Positions 1 through 6,386 of a DNA stretch of 63,463 nt are shown here, piece by piece. Position 1 is the first letter of the stretch, and every line of letters begins with the position of its first letter. The stretch lies in assembly GCA_051883095.1 (NCBI GenBank), contig JBJETB010000038.1, positions 1 through 63,463 of the forward strand, given 5' to 3'. The DNA is from SUG1106 sp051883095 (GTDB lineage: Bacteria > Bacillota > Clostridia > Peptostreptococcales > Anaerovoracaceae). The translations under genes and the position numbers were made by a program. The notes below the pieces were generated by a model. That model did no database searches. It saw only the letters and a program-made list of their open reading frames with translations, and was not told the origin of the DNA.

Positions 1-209
1 GCGATGTAAATGCCGGAAGTAGTATTTCGCCTGCAGAGTTATGTAATGCAGCCACGTTCATGGTATCTCCCTGATATGGCACGAGAAGCTGCGCATCCTT
101 CAGTTCTTTAAAAAACTGCCTCTTTCCTTGCTCCGTGGGGTTATCTCTGAATCTTTCCATGGCCTTCACAAGGTCGAAGCCCTCTGCGAAATTATCGTCT
201 ATTCTCATT
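1..209 (-). CDS. SseB-like protein, N-terminal part (cut by window edge)
   Basis: The reading frame runs from an ATG at 207-209 off the left end of the window; about 69 residues are visible. The start follows a GGAGG ribosome binding site. The visible part has a polar helical N-terminus, then a stretch reading QLLVPYQGD and, further on, ILLPAFTS, which resembles the N-terminal half of SseB-family proteins (in enterics linked to serine sensitivity; biochemical role unclear). It is the first gene after cobalamin riboswitch copy 1, so its transcription should fall when cobalamin is abundant. The C-terminal half and any downstream operon genes are not visible. The family call is moderate; no function is inferred. 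Confidence 0.6.
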
Positions 210-369
210 TTGTTCCTCCGGTTAGCTTTTGTTTTCGTATTTTGGAGTGGAGCAGCCTCAGGCTATACCTTATATTCATATAACCGTCGGCTGCCCGTAA
301 GGATAAAAAGAGTCCATCCGGGCTGCGACCTCTGAACGTTAATTATATAAATCGTCATTTAAGGAGAAA

Positions 370-425
370 ATTAAAAAGACCGCAGCCCCGCAGGCCATAA
401 TCTGACCTACCGGCTGCAGCCCGTT
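370..425 (-). terminator. Attenuator hairpin of cobalamin riboswitch copy 1
   Basis: Read on the minus strand, a long GC-rich stem (GGCTGCAGCC paired with GGGCTGCGGTC, then a second paired block) closes an AGATTAT loop and is followed by TTTTT. It lies between the aptamer (481-684) and the SseB-like start, the expected place for a transcription-termination expression platform. Confidence 0.75.
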
Positions 426-480
426 TTTACTGCAACAAAAATATTCGCAAGTGCTCACCGACACAAGGAACTTTTTAGCT

Positions 481-690
481 ATTTATGCATGTCTCCTGAC
501 TCAGCGATCAACGCTTTACTCACCTTCCCACACCCATCTTCTGTCCTTTTACAATCAGGCAGAGGTGCAGTGGCATACTGAGCAAAACTCCTTCAATACA
601 GTGGCGGGACCGTGCAGGATTCTGACCTGCTTCCATCTTAGCTCCGGCCTCGGCTCGCTTCATGCCGCCCGGAGAACATAAATGCCTTAA
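481..690 (-). promoter_or_regulatory. Cobalamin riboswitch aptamer, copy 1
   Basis: On the minus strand the conserved cobalamin (RF00174-type) blocks occur in order: a GGAAGC-AGAATCC-GCACGGT-CCCGCCACTGT core, a TATGCCACTG block, GGGTGTGGGAAGG, and the B12 box GTCAGGAGACATGC. A closing P1 helix can form between ATTTATG (677-683) and CATAAAT (481-487). The aptamer is followed by a terminator at 370-425, so ligand binding should terminate transcription before the SseB-like gene. Nearly the same sequence recurs at 4201-4403. Confidence 0.9.
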
Positions 691-706
691 TATGAACTTC
701 GAATTT

Positions 707-735
707 ATTCTAGCATTTAATTAAGGGATTTGCAA
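707..735 (-). promoter_or_regulatory. Promoter of riboswitch copy 1
   Basis: On the minus strand, -35 TTGCAA (730-735), 17-nt spacer, -10 TAGAAT (707-712), about 20 nt before the aptamer. The same boxes and spacing occur at copy 2. A run of nine G residues on this strand (736-744) touches the upstream edge of the -35 box; copy 2 lacks this run. Confidence 0.7.
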
Positions 736-844
736 CCCCCCCCCGAAATTTATAATATGTCTGTAAGTCGAAAAAAATTATCATGCCTGGCCTTGGCTCT
801 ATATTTCTGTTGAACCACCTTCCCTTCTCTATAAAATGCCTCCG

Positions 845-2542
845 TCAGCCTTTCATGACAATGCAGCCTTTTTTCAGGAAGCAGATTCCGTACTTCAGAA
901 TTTCACGGCAACCCTCCCGCCGCAGTTCTTCTTCGTACTTTCTGTCCTCAATCTGCTGCAGCGCTTCGCTGCATTTCTCCTCCATCTCGCCGAATTCTTT
1001 CGCCGTTTTGATCTCGAAAATGACTGCACGGCCCCGGAATCTGGACTCTTTCATGATCAGGTCTGTCCGTCCTTCTCCGCTCTCCCGATTGGACAAAATC
1101 CGGTATCCCCCTACGCCCTTCAGCAGTCCTGCCAGGAATCCATGGTAATAGCTTTCTCCATAGTCAAAGAAACTGATGGTTTCCATCAGCTGTTCGCTGA
1201 TTATGTCTGCCATGGCATCGCAGTCGCCTTCTTCTATGGCCCGGACAAGCGGCTTCAGATCCGTGTTCTTCACCTTATTGTCGAACCAGTTCAGGACGGT
1301 ATTTTTATATACCGTCTTCACTTCGATATTTGGAATCTTCAGCCGGATAAACGTGGTTTCGTCGTCGAAACGCTGCCCGCAGGATGTCAGATAGCCGGTG
1401 AAATACAGGAAGTTCCACAGATTGTCCTCCGATTCATGGATATCTCCATAGGTGATTTCTTCATGAATCGGCTTTTCCAGAAAGCCTCCTGCAATCAGAT
1501 GCTCGACTTCGCTGCGGATTTCCTCGCTGCCCTCCTCGATCAGTTCCTTCACAATGCTGTTGGAGGAGGTGTTAGCCCAGTACGCTCTCGGAAAGGTTGC
1601 AGGATCATAGTCTGCTTTCTTCACATAGTTCAAAATGCTCCATGGATTATAGATCTCTTTATCACCGAAAAGATAGCCGTCGTACCAGATTCTGATTTCT
1701 TCCAGTTTTTCTTTCAGGTCATAATAGCGAAGCATGGCTTCAACCTCTTCCTCCGTGAATCCGAAACTGTCACCGTACTCCGGTCCAAGCACAGTATTTA
1801 CCTCAAGGTTGTTCAGTCCGGTGAAAATGCTCTCCCGGCTGATCCTCAGGCATCCGGTGATCACGGCGAATTCCAGGCTGGCGTTGGTCTTTAATGCAGA
1901 CTCGAACAGCGACCGGATGAAATCTGTCATTTTATCGTAAAAGCCGCAGAACCAAGCATTCTCCAGCGGTACATCGTACTCGTCGATGAGGATAACACAC
2001 TTCTTACCGTGGTAGCTTTCCAAGCATCCGGATAAGAAGTCCAGTGCCTTGGCATACTGCACAGCTTCTGCTCTTTCGTTCAAAATGCGCTCAAAAATCT
2101 CCCGATCTCTTGGCTGCATTTCCCCATTCAATACATAAAGATGCCGCTGATACTCTTTGATAATTTCATCCACCAGACTTTTATATGCCATTTCATAATC
2201 AGGCTGCTTCGCAGATTTCAGTGACAGGCTGATGACCGGATACTGTTGCTGGTGCTGCAGGTACTTCTCCCCGCACCGGCTTATATACAGGCCGTCGAAA
2301 AGCCTTCGGTTATCCACCGGCGTGCCGTCAGCCAGCCTCTCGTCCTCAAAGAAACGCCGGAGCATAGAAAGATTCAGCGTCTTGCCGAACCGGCGCGGAC
2401 GGGTAAACAGCGTCACCTTGGAGTTGGAATTCAGAAGCTGCTGTATCATCCGGGTCTTATCCACGAAATATCCGTTTTTATTGATGATTTCCTTGAAATC
2501 CTCCATCCCGATGGAGATAATCTTTCTTTCTTCTATGCCCAT
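845..2542 (-). CDS. AAA-ATPase-like / PD-(D/E)XK nuclease family protein
   Basis: 565 residues. The N-terminus matches the AAA-ATPase-like family found in many copies in gut anaerobes: FVDKT near residue 27, an unusual P-loop RPRRFGKT (residues 48-55) and a Walker-B-like ILIDEYDVPL. The C-terminal 120 residues carry a PD-(D/E)XK pattern, RTDLIMKE...VIFEIKTAKEF (D ... E-x-K), typical of DUF1703/PDDEXK_9. Members are presumed ATP-dependent nucleases; biological role unknown, with defence or selfish activity suggested. The start follows AAGGAG. It has its own promoter at 2601-2629, separating it from yitT. It lies between the two copies of the riboswitch-gene unit. Confidence 0.85.
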   Translation of the reverse strand: MGIEERKIISIGMEDFKEIINKNGYFVDKTRMIQQLLNSNSKVTLFTRPRRFGKTLNLSMLRRFFEDERLADGTPVDNRRLFDGLYISRCGEKYLQHQQQYPVISLSLKSAKQPDYEMAYKSLVDEIIKEYQRHLYVLNGEMQPRDREIFERILNERAEAVQYAKALDFLSGCLESYHGKKCVILIDEYDVPLENAWFCGFYDKMTDFIRSLFESALKTNASLEFAVITGCLRISRESIFTGLNNLEVNTVLGPEYGDSFGFTEEEVEAMLRYYDLKEKLEEIRIWYDGYLFGDKEIYNPWSILNYVKKADYDPATFPRAYWANTSSNSIVKELIEEGSEEIRSEVEHLIAGGFLEKPIHEEITYGDIHESEDNLWNFLYFTGYLTSCGQRFDDETTFIRLKIPNIEVKTVYKNTVLNWFDNKVKNTDLKPLVRAIEEGDCDAMADIISEQLMETISFFDYGESYYHGFLAGLLKGVGGYRILSNRESGEGRTDLIMKESRFRGRAVIFEIKTAKEFGEMEEKCSEALQQIEDRKYEEELRREGCREILKYGICFLKKGCIVMKG

Positions 2543-2600
2543 GCTCTCCGGCTCCTTTCTTCTCTCATAATTCCGTCTGTCATCACACTTTCTGCCCTTT

Positions 2601-2629
2601 ATTATACCCTACTCTCTCTGAAAACACAA
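2601..2629 (-). promoter_or_regulatory. Promoter for AAA-ATPase gene
   Basis: Minus strand -35 TTGTGT (2624-2629), 17-nt spacer, -10 TATAAT (2601-2606), about 60 nt before the start at 2542. Confidence 0.6.
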
Positions 2630-2657
2630 GAGGAACGGCTCTTGCAAACCATTCCTC
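2630..2657 (-). terminator. Terminator after yitT
   Basis: Minus strand hairpin GAGGAATGG/CCGTTCCTC followed by TTGTGTTTT. It lies 47 nt past the yitT stop and abuts the next promoter. Confidence 0.65.
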
Positions 2658-2703
2658 CCGTATTCATTTTATGCGCATTGTTTATGCAGCCTTCATAAAA
2701 GAC

Positions 2704-3555
2704 TCAGTTTTTTTGAAATCCCTCCCCGATAACTTCGTTGGAGTCCAAAATGATAAGAAAAGCCTTCGGATCGGTCTTTTTTACTGTTCGGCGAATTGTG
2801 ACCATCTGCTTGTTACTGCAGGCACACATTACCACATCCTTCTCATCTGCGCGGTAGCCACCTTCCGCCTTAAGTAAGGTGCAGCCTCTGCCGGTGACCA
2901 TATCGATCTCCTGTACAATATCCTTCGCATAATCAGTCACCACAAGAGCCATCTTGCCTTTTGTCACGCCACACATCACTTTATCCATGACACCTGAAAG
3001 AAGTATATTGATGATCATACCATAAATGAGACCATCGATATTTTGGGAAACGGTCACAGCTCCGACTAAAATTATCAGACTTTCCATTCCAAGGGATATA
3101 CTTCCCAGAGACAAATGAGGCTTGACTGCTCGGATAGCCATAATTATAAAATCAGAGCCGCCTGTCGATGACTCCCGCATATAAATCAATGCATATCCCA
3201 GCCCTGAAAGTACACCGGTACAAATAGCTGCCAGCATCCGGTCTCCGGTATAGACCGGCAGCAGCGGCGCCGCAAGATCTATAATCAGTGATGTTATGAC
3301 AATGGTTCGAATTGAACACAGCATGAAAGCTTTTCCCAGCAGCCTCCAGCACAAAATGGCTACCGGGATGTTCAACACCATTGCAACTGCACCGATAGGT
3401 AAGCCGAACAGGTGGTACAATATCAGACCAATTCCATTAAAGCCTACCAGTGGAAATTCCGCCTCAGCAGCAAAATTATATGCTCCTGCTGCAATAAGTA
3501 TCCCGCCTATGATGTCCATAAGGATATCAATTGCCAGGTCTTTTCTTTCTCGCAT
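2704..3555 (-). CDS. YitT family membrane protein (DUF161/DUF2179)
   Basis: 283 residues from the chosen start. An ATG 15 nt further upstream overlaps the GGGAGGTAA ribosome binding site, so the internal ATG at 3553-3555 is preferred. The first 200 residues form about five hydrophobic segments typical of the YitT membrane domain (AGAYNFAAEAEFPLVGFNGIG early; RESSTGGSDFI in the middle). The last 80 residues match the cytoplasmic DUF2179 domain. Transport function is assumed but unproven for the family. It is the third frame in the transcript that starts at riboswitch copy 2 (98-aa gene, 35-aa frame, yitT), so it is probably cobalamin-repressed, which is unusual for YitT. Confidence 0.85.
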   Translation of the reverse strand: MRERKDLAIDILMDIIGGILIAAGAYNFAAEAEFPLVGFNGIGLILYHLFGLPIGAVAMVLNIPVAILCWRLLGKAFMLCSIRTIVITSLIIDLAAPLLPVYTGDRMLAAICTGVLSGLGYALIYMRESSTGGSDFIIMAIRAVKPHLSLGSISLGMESLIILVGAVTVSQNIDGLIYGMIINILLSGVMDKVMCGVTKGKMALVVTDYAKDIVQEIDMVTGRGCTLLKAEGGYRADEKDVVMCACSNKQMVTIRRTVKKTDPKAFLIILDSNEVIGEGFQKN

Positions 3556-3559
3556 AGTA

Positions 3560-3667
3560 TTACCTCCCATTGCTTTCTCCCGGCTTCATAAAAGGCTCGA
3601 TGACAAACAGCTTATGAGGCGCAGTCCTATAGTCGGGTCTGGCAGCAAGAAGCCATTTATTCTTCAT
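3560..3667 (-). CDS. Possible 35-residue overlapping frame
   Basis: A 35-codon frame starts at an ATG inside the last codons of the 98-residue gene (11-nt overlap, different frame) and ends with TAA inside the ribosome binding site of yitT. Its product would be basic at the N-terminus (MKNKWLLAARPDYR) without a recognisable domain. It could be a coupled leader peptide, the out-of-frame tail of a longer ancestral protein, or meaningless. The tight overlap at both ends is the only support. Confidence 0.3.
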   Translation of the reverse strand: MKNKWLLAARPDYRTAPHKLFVIEPFMKPGESNGR

Positions 3668-3953
3668 TCTGCGGCCAGTAAAGGCAGTATGCCGGATAGC
3701 TTTCTCCTATATATACCCACACGCTCTCACCCATATCAATGTGCTTATCAAATACCATATCCGGTATAAACAGCTTAAGTGCGGAACGCTTTATTCCTCT
3801 CAGTATCAGTCCGTCCTTCACAGGATTAGCTCTGAATTCTTCAATTTTACCGCGAAGATCTGAAATCCCCGTTTCCTTACCAAAATTGTCCGCAAACTCG
3901 TCTATATCGGCATAAACTACATTATCCTGATTTTCAAACCATTCTACTCTCAT
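3657..3953 (-). CDS. Hypothetical small protein (98 aa) under riboswitch copy 2
   Basis: 98 acidic residues with no signal peptide or membrane segment, starting MRVEWFENQDN and ending YCLYWPQNEE. The start follows GGAGGGATAAA. The first codons and the upstream leader resemble those of the SseB-like gene at the left edge, so the two promoters, riboswitches and starts derive from one duplication although the proteins differ. I do not recognise the family; a relationship to an SseB-type domain is possible but unproven. The leader also holds a perfect hairpin at 3992-4012 (GGGGCAGT/ACTGCCCC) of unknown role. Downstream are the 35-codon frame and yitT without a terminator between them. Confidence 0.65.
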   Translation of the reverse strand: MRVEWFENQDNVVYADIDEFADNFGKETGISDLRGKIEEFRANPVKDGLILRGIKRSALKLFIPDMVFDKHIDMGESVWVYIGESYPAYCLYWPQNEE

Positions 3954-4089
3954 TTTATCCCTCCGGTTATCTTTTTTTAATGTTTAGGAGCGGGGCAGTA
4001 CATGACTGCCCCAAAGCATGAAAAGAGTTCATTCGAGCTGCGACCTTTTGAACGTTAATTATATAAAAAGGTCATTAAGGAGAATAGAA

Positions 4090-4145
4090 TTAAAAAGGAC
4101 CGCAGCCCCGCAGGCCATAATCTGACCTACCGGCTGCAGCCCGTT
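4090..4145 (-). terminator. Attenuator hairpin of cobalamin riboswitch copy 2
   Basis: Identical stem-loop to the copy at 370-425 (same arms and AGATTAT loop), followed by a T-rich run on the minus strand, between the aptamer and the 98-residue gene. Confidence 0.75.
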
Positions 4146-4200
4146 TTTACTGCAACAAAAATATTCGCAAGTGCTCACCGACACAAGGAACTTTTTAGCT

Positions 4201-4410
4201 ATTTATGCATGTCTCCTGACTCAGCGATCAACGCTTTACTCACCTTCCCACACCCATCTTCTGTCCTTTTACAATCAGGCAGAGGTGCAGTGGCACACTG
4301 AGCAAAACTCCTTCATTACAGTGGCGGGACCGTGCAGGATTCTTACCTGCTTCCATCTTAGCTCCGGCCCGACTTACTTGATGCCGCCCGGAGAACATAA
4401 ATGCCTTCAT
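4201..4410 (-). promoter_or_regulatory. Cobalamin riboswitch aptamer, copy 2
   Basis: Near-identical to the aptamer at 481-690, with the same core (CCCGCCACTGT), GCCACTG block, B12 box GTCAGGAGACATGC and P1 pairing (4396-4402 with 4201-4207). Only scattered substitutions separate the copies, implying recent duplication or gene conversion. It should control the 98-residue gene, the 35-codon frame and yitT. Confidence 0.9.
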
Positions 4411-4425
4411 ATGAACTTCCATTTC

Positions 4426-4454
4426 ATTCTAGCATTTCATTCAGAGATTTGCAA
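4426..4454 (-). promoter_or_regulatory. Promoter of riboswitch copy 2
   Basis: Minus strand -35 TTGCAA (4449-4454), 17-nt spacer, -10 TAGAAT (4426-4431); same boxes as copy 1. Only four G residues precede the -35 box here, against nine in copy 1. Confidence 0.7.
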
Positions 4455-4475
4455 CCCCTGATTTTATTTTTGTCC

Positions 4476-5087
4476 TTATCCCATCATTGCAGCATCCGAA
4501 AGACTCAGCGCATCGCAGTAGGAAAGACTGCTCTTTCTCATATAATGATAGGCCCTGCGCCAGTAGGTAACATAGGCTGAAAGGCTGAGCTGCCCTCCTT
4601 CGCTCAGAAAATGCTCCATAATTTTTCCGTCAGCACCGGTGATTTTCTCCATTGCATCTATATATACAACTCCCGTCTCCTGAGCCACCTTTCTGATCTC
4701 AGCATTAAATCTGCATTTTGACACATCACCGGAAAAAACAGAAATGAGCATAATTTTAGTTCCGGGTGAATCTGCTTTTATGTAGTCGATAAGCTTTATA
4801 TAATCATCGATGAATCCGGTATTTTCTTCAACCTCTCCTAAACCAATAAACAGCTTCTTTGGTTTCAAGGGTGATACAACCTGACGATAAACATCTACCG
4901 CATCTGATGCCGAAAGCCCGCATATGCTCCTGTTATATATCTTTTCGTCTACGCACAGCTTTCTGCAAAGCTCTGCAAATGGAAAGTCATGCAGAAAAGT
5001 GCCTCCCATAAACACGGTTTCCCCTTCGGCTGCCAGTTTGTTAAGCTCTCTGTACTCATGAATCTGAGCATTAAATTCCGTTCTCAT
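4476..5087 (-). CDS. SGNH/GDSL-like protein, probably catalytically degenerate
   Basis: 203 residues from the ATG at 5085-5087, chosen because GGAGG lies 6 nt upstream; a further ATG at 5105 has no such site. The fold resembles the SGNH family of anaerobe lipase-like proteins: a first block VFMGGTFLHDFPFAEL where active members have a G-x-S motif, an YNRSICGLS block, and a C-terminal block SEGGQLSLSAYV where active members have D-x-x-H. Here the nucleophile position reads Thr and the Asp/His positions appear to be Gly and Leu, so hydrolase activity is doubtful. It overlaps the end of the upstream membrane protein gene by 17 nt and is translationally coupled to it. Possibly a binding or regulatory relative. 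Confidence 0.65.
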   Translation of the reverse strand: MRTEFNAQIHEYRELNKLAAEGETVFMGGTFLHDFPFAELCRKLCVDEKIYNRSICGLSASDAVDVYRQVVSPLKPKKLFIGLGEVEENTGFIDDYIKLIDYIKADSPGTKIMLISVFSGDVSKCRFNAEIRKVAQETGVVYIDAMEKITGADGKIMEHFLSEGGQLSLSAYVTYWRRAYHYMRKSSLSYCDALSLSDAAMMG

Positions 5088-5358
5088 AAGCTGCCTCCAT
5101 ATCATATCTTTTATTTCTTACATACAGGAGTATATCGGTGCTTACCATCACCAGATTAATTATGTAAAGCACCAATACGTAGTTTATATTACCCGCCATG
5201 AATTTGCTGCATATGCCGCAGATATACCCTACGAAAATCGCAAGTTCGAACATAAGGCTCTTGCCCTGTGCCGTGCATGATTTATATGATTTCATCACTG
5301 AAATAGGCCACGAAAGCCCGAAGCAAATAAGCATTAACGTTTCAAAAAATTCCGCCAT
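5071..5358 (-). CDS. Small membrane protein, PQ-loop/SemiSWEET-like
   Basis: 95 residues with three hydrophobic segments (about 5-24, 36-55 and 61-80). The first helix carries SWPISVMKSYKS, similar to the proline-containing motif of PQ-loop half-transporters, followed by QGKSLMFELAIFVGYICG, a pattern seen in small clostridial proteins of this kind. Such half-transporters dimerise; substrate unknown. It is the first gene of a two-gene unit with the SGNH-like protein, divergent from the LysR gene, with which it shares overlapping promoters (5402-5438). Confidence 0.6.
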   Translation of the reverse strand: MAEFFETLMLICFGLSWPISVMKSYKSCTAQGKSLMFELAIFVGYICGICSKFMAGNINYVLVLYIINLVMVSTDILLYVRNKRYDMEAAYENGI

Positions 5359-5401
5359 GATGTGTTTTCCTCTTTTCTTTTTTACTATTTTATCTTTTGT
5401 C

Positions 5402-5430
5402 TTGACACCATCATAGCACGGCCATATAAT
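5402..5430 (+). promoter_or_regulatory. Promoter for LysR gene (5508)
   Basis: Perfect consensus: TTGACA (5402-5407), 17-nt spacer, TATAAT (5425-5430). The start codon is 78 nt downstream. An ATAAT/ATTAT dyad at 5461-5476 in the leader has the form of a LysR-type box and may mediate autoregulation. Confidence 0.75.
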
Positions 5431-5438
5431 AATGTAAA
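5410..5438 (-). promoter_or_regulatory. Promoter for the 5358/5087 gene pair, overlapping the LysR promoter
   Basis: Minus strand TTTACA (5433-5438), 17-nt spacer, TATGAT (5410-5415). It occupies almost the same bases as the plus-strand promoter, so the two RNA polymerases should exclude each other. Confidence 0.6.
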
Positions 5439-5507
5439 ATATATAAAAATTATAGTTTCAATAATGTTAATATTATAAGTGTCTGATAACTGATACAGGA
5501 GGTACCT

Positions 5508-6386
5508 ATGGAAATTCAGCAGTTAAGATATTTTCTTGAAGCAGCAAAAGACTGTAACATTACAAAGGCAGCGAAAAGACTCCACATCGCACAGCCGGCT
5601 CTCAGCCAGTCAATAAAGAGATTGGAAGAGGAAATTGGTGCGGAACTTTTTACTCGTAGCGGTCGTCATATTATTTTAAACGATGCAGGCAAAATTATGG
5701 TAAAAGAAATTACGCCCCTGCTCAGTTCTCTTGACGGTCTTGCCGCAAAGATTGCTGCGGCAGCAGGCGTAATGAATCGTACTGTAAAAATCAGTGTACT
5801 GTCGGCCTCACGTCTTGTGACCGACATAATCATAGCCTATAAAGAACTCCATCCTGATATAAATTTTCTCTTCCGTCAGGAGCAGACGGGCTCCGTCAAT
5901 AGTGCTGACTGGGATGTACGCATTTCTACAGGAATTCCCGGAAAGCTCTCAGAAGGTGAAACCGCTGCTCTGGATGAAGAAATATTTCTGGCTGTTCCAA
6001 AGGTCTGGGAACACATTGAAAAAGACAGCATCAGCGTGCGACTCCGTGATTTCGGCGATTCGCCTTTTATCAGCTTTTCCGGCGCAGTGCCTTTTAGCCG
6101 TCTTTGTGATGAGTTCTGCCATATGGCGGACATCTCCCCCGAAATTATCTTCAAAAGCGACAATCCCGCATCCGTACGCGACCTCATAGGTGCAGGACTT
6201 GGAGTCGCCTTCTGGCCTGCCTATTCATGGGGCAAACTGACCTCAGACAAAGTGCGCCTGCTTCACATAAACGATATCGTCTGCAGGCGTACAATTGTGC
6301 TATCAAAAAACCCGGATATCGCACCCGGCAGTCCTCAGGATGACTTCTACCGTTTTATACTGGAGTACACTAGCGCAATGTCCTGA
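5508..6386 (+). CDS. LysR-family transcriptional regulator
   Basis: 292 residues, start after AGGAGGTACCT. The N-terminal winged helix-turn-helix is clear (CNITKAAKRLHIAQPALSQS, about residues 16-35, then LEEEIGAELFTRSGR), followed by a type-2 periplasmic-binding-like effector domain from about residue 90. It is divergent from the PQ-loop/SGNH pair and is likely to control that pair and itself through the overlapping promoters. Effector unknown. Its 3' end overlaps the convergent GTPase gene by 17 nt. Confidence 0.9.
   Translation: MEIQQLRYFLEAAKDCNITKAAKRLHIAQPALSQSIKRLEEEIGAELFTRSGRHIILNDAGKIMVKEITPLLSSLDGLAAKIAAAAGVMNRTVKISVLSASRLVTDIIIAYKELHPDINFLFRQEQTGSVNSADWDVRISTGIPGKLSEGETAALDEEIFLAVPKVWEHIEKDSISVRLRDFGDSPFISFSGAVPFSRLCDEFCHMADISPEIIFKSDNPASVRDLIGAGLGVAFWPAYSWGKLTSDKVRLLHINDIVCRRTIVLSKNPDIAPGSPQDDFYRFILEYTSAMS

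Noticed and set aside
451..681. Short plus-strand open frames over the riboswitch copies (also 4171-4461)
   Set aside because: They are antisense to the cobalamin aptamers; their similarity to each other comes from RNA conservation, not protein conservation.
836..1894. 352-residue open frame on the plus strand
   Set aside because: It is antisense to the AAA-ATPase/PD-(D/E)XK gene, with no ribosome binding site or family match.
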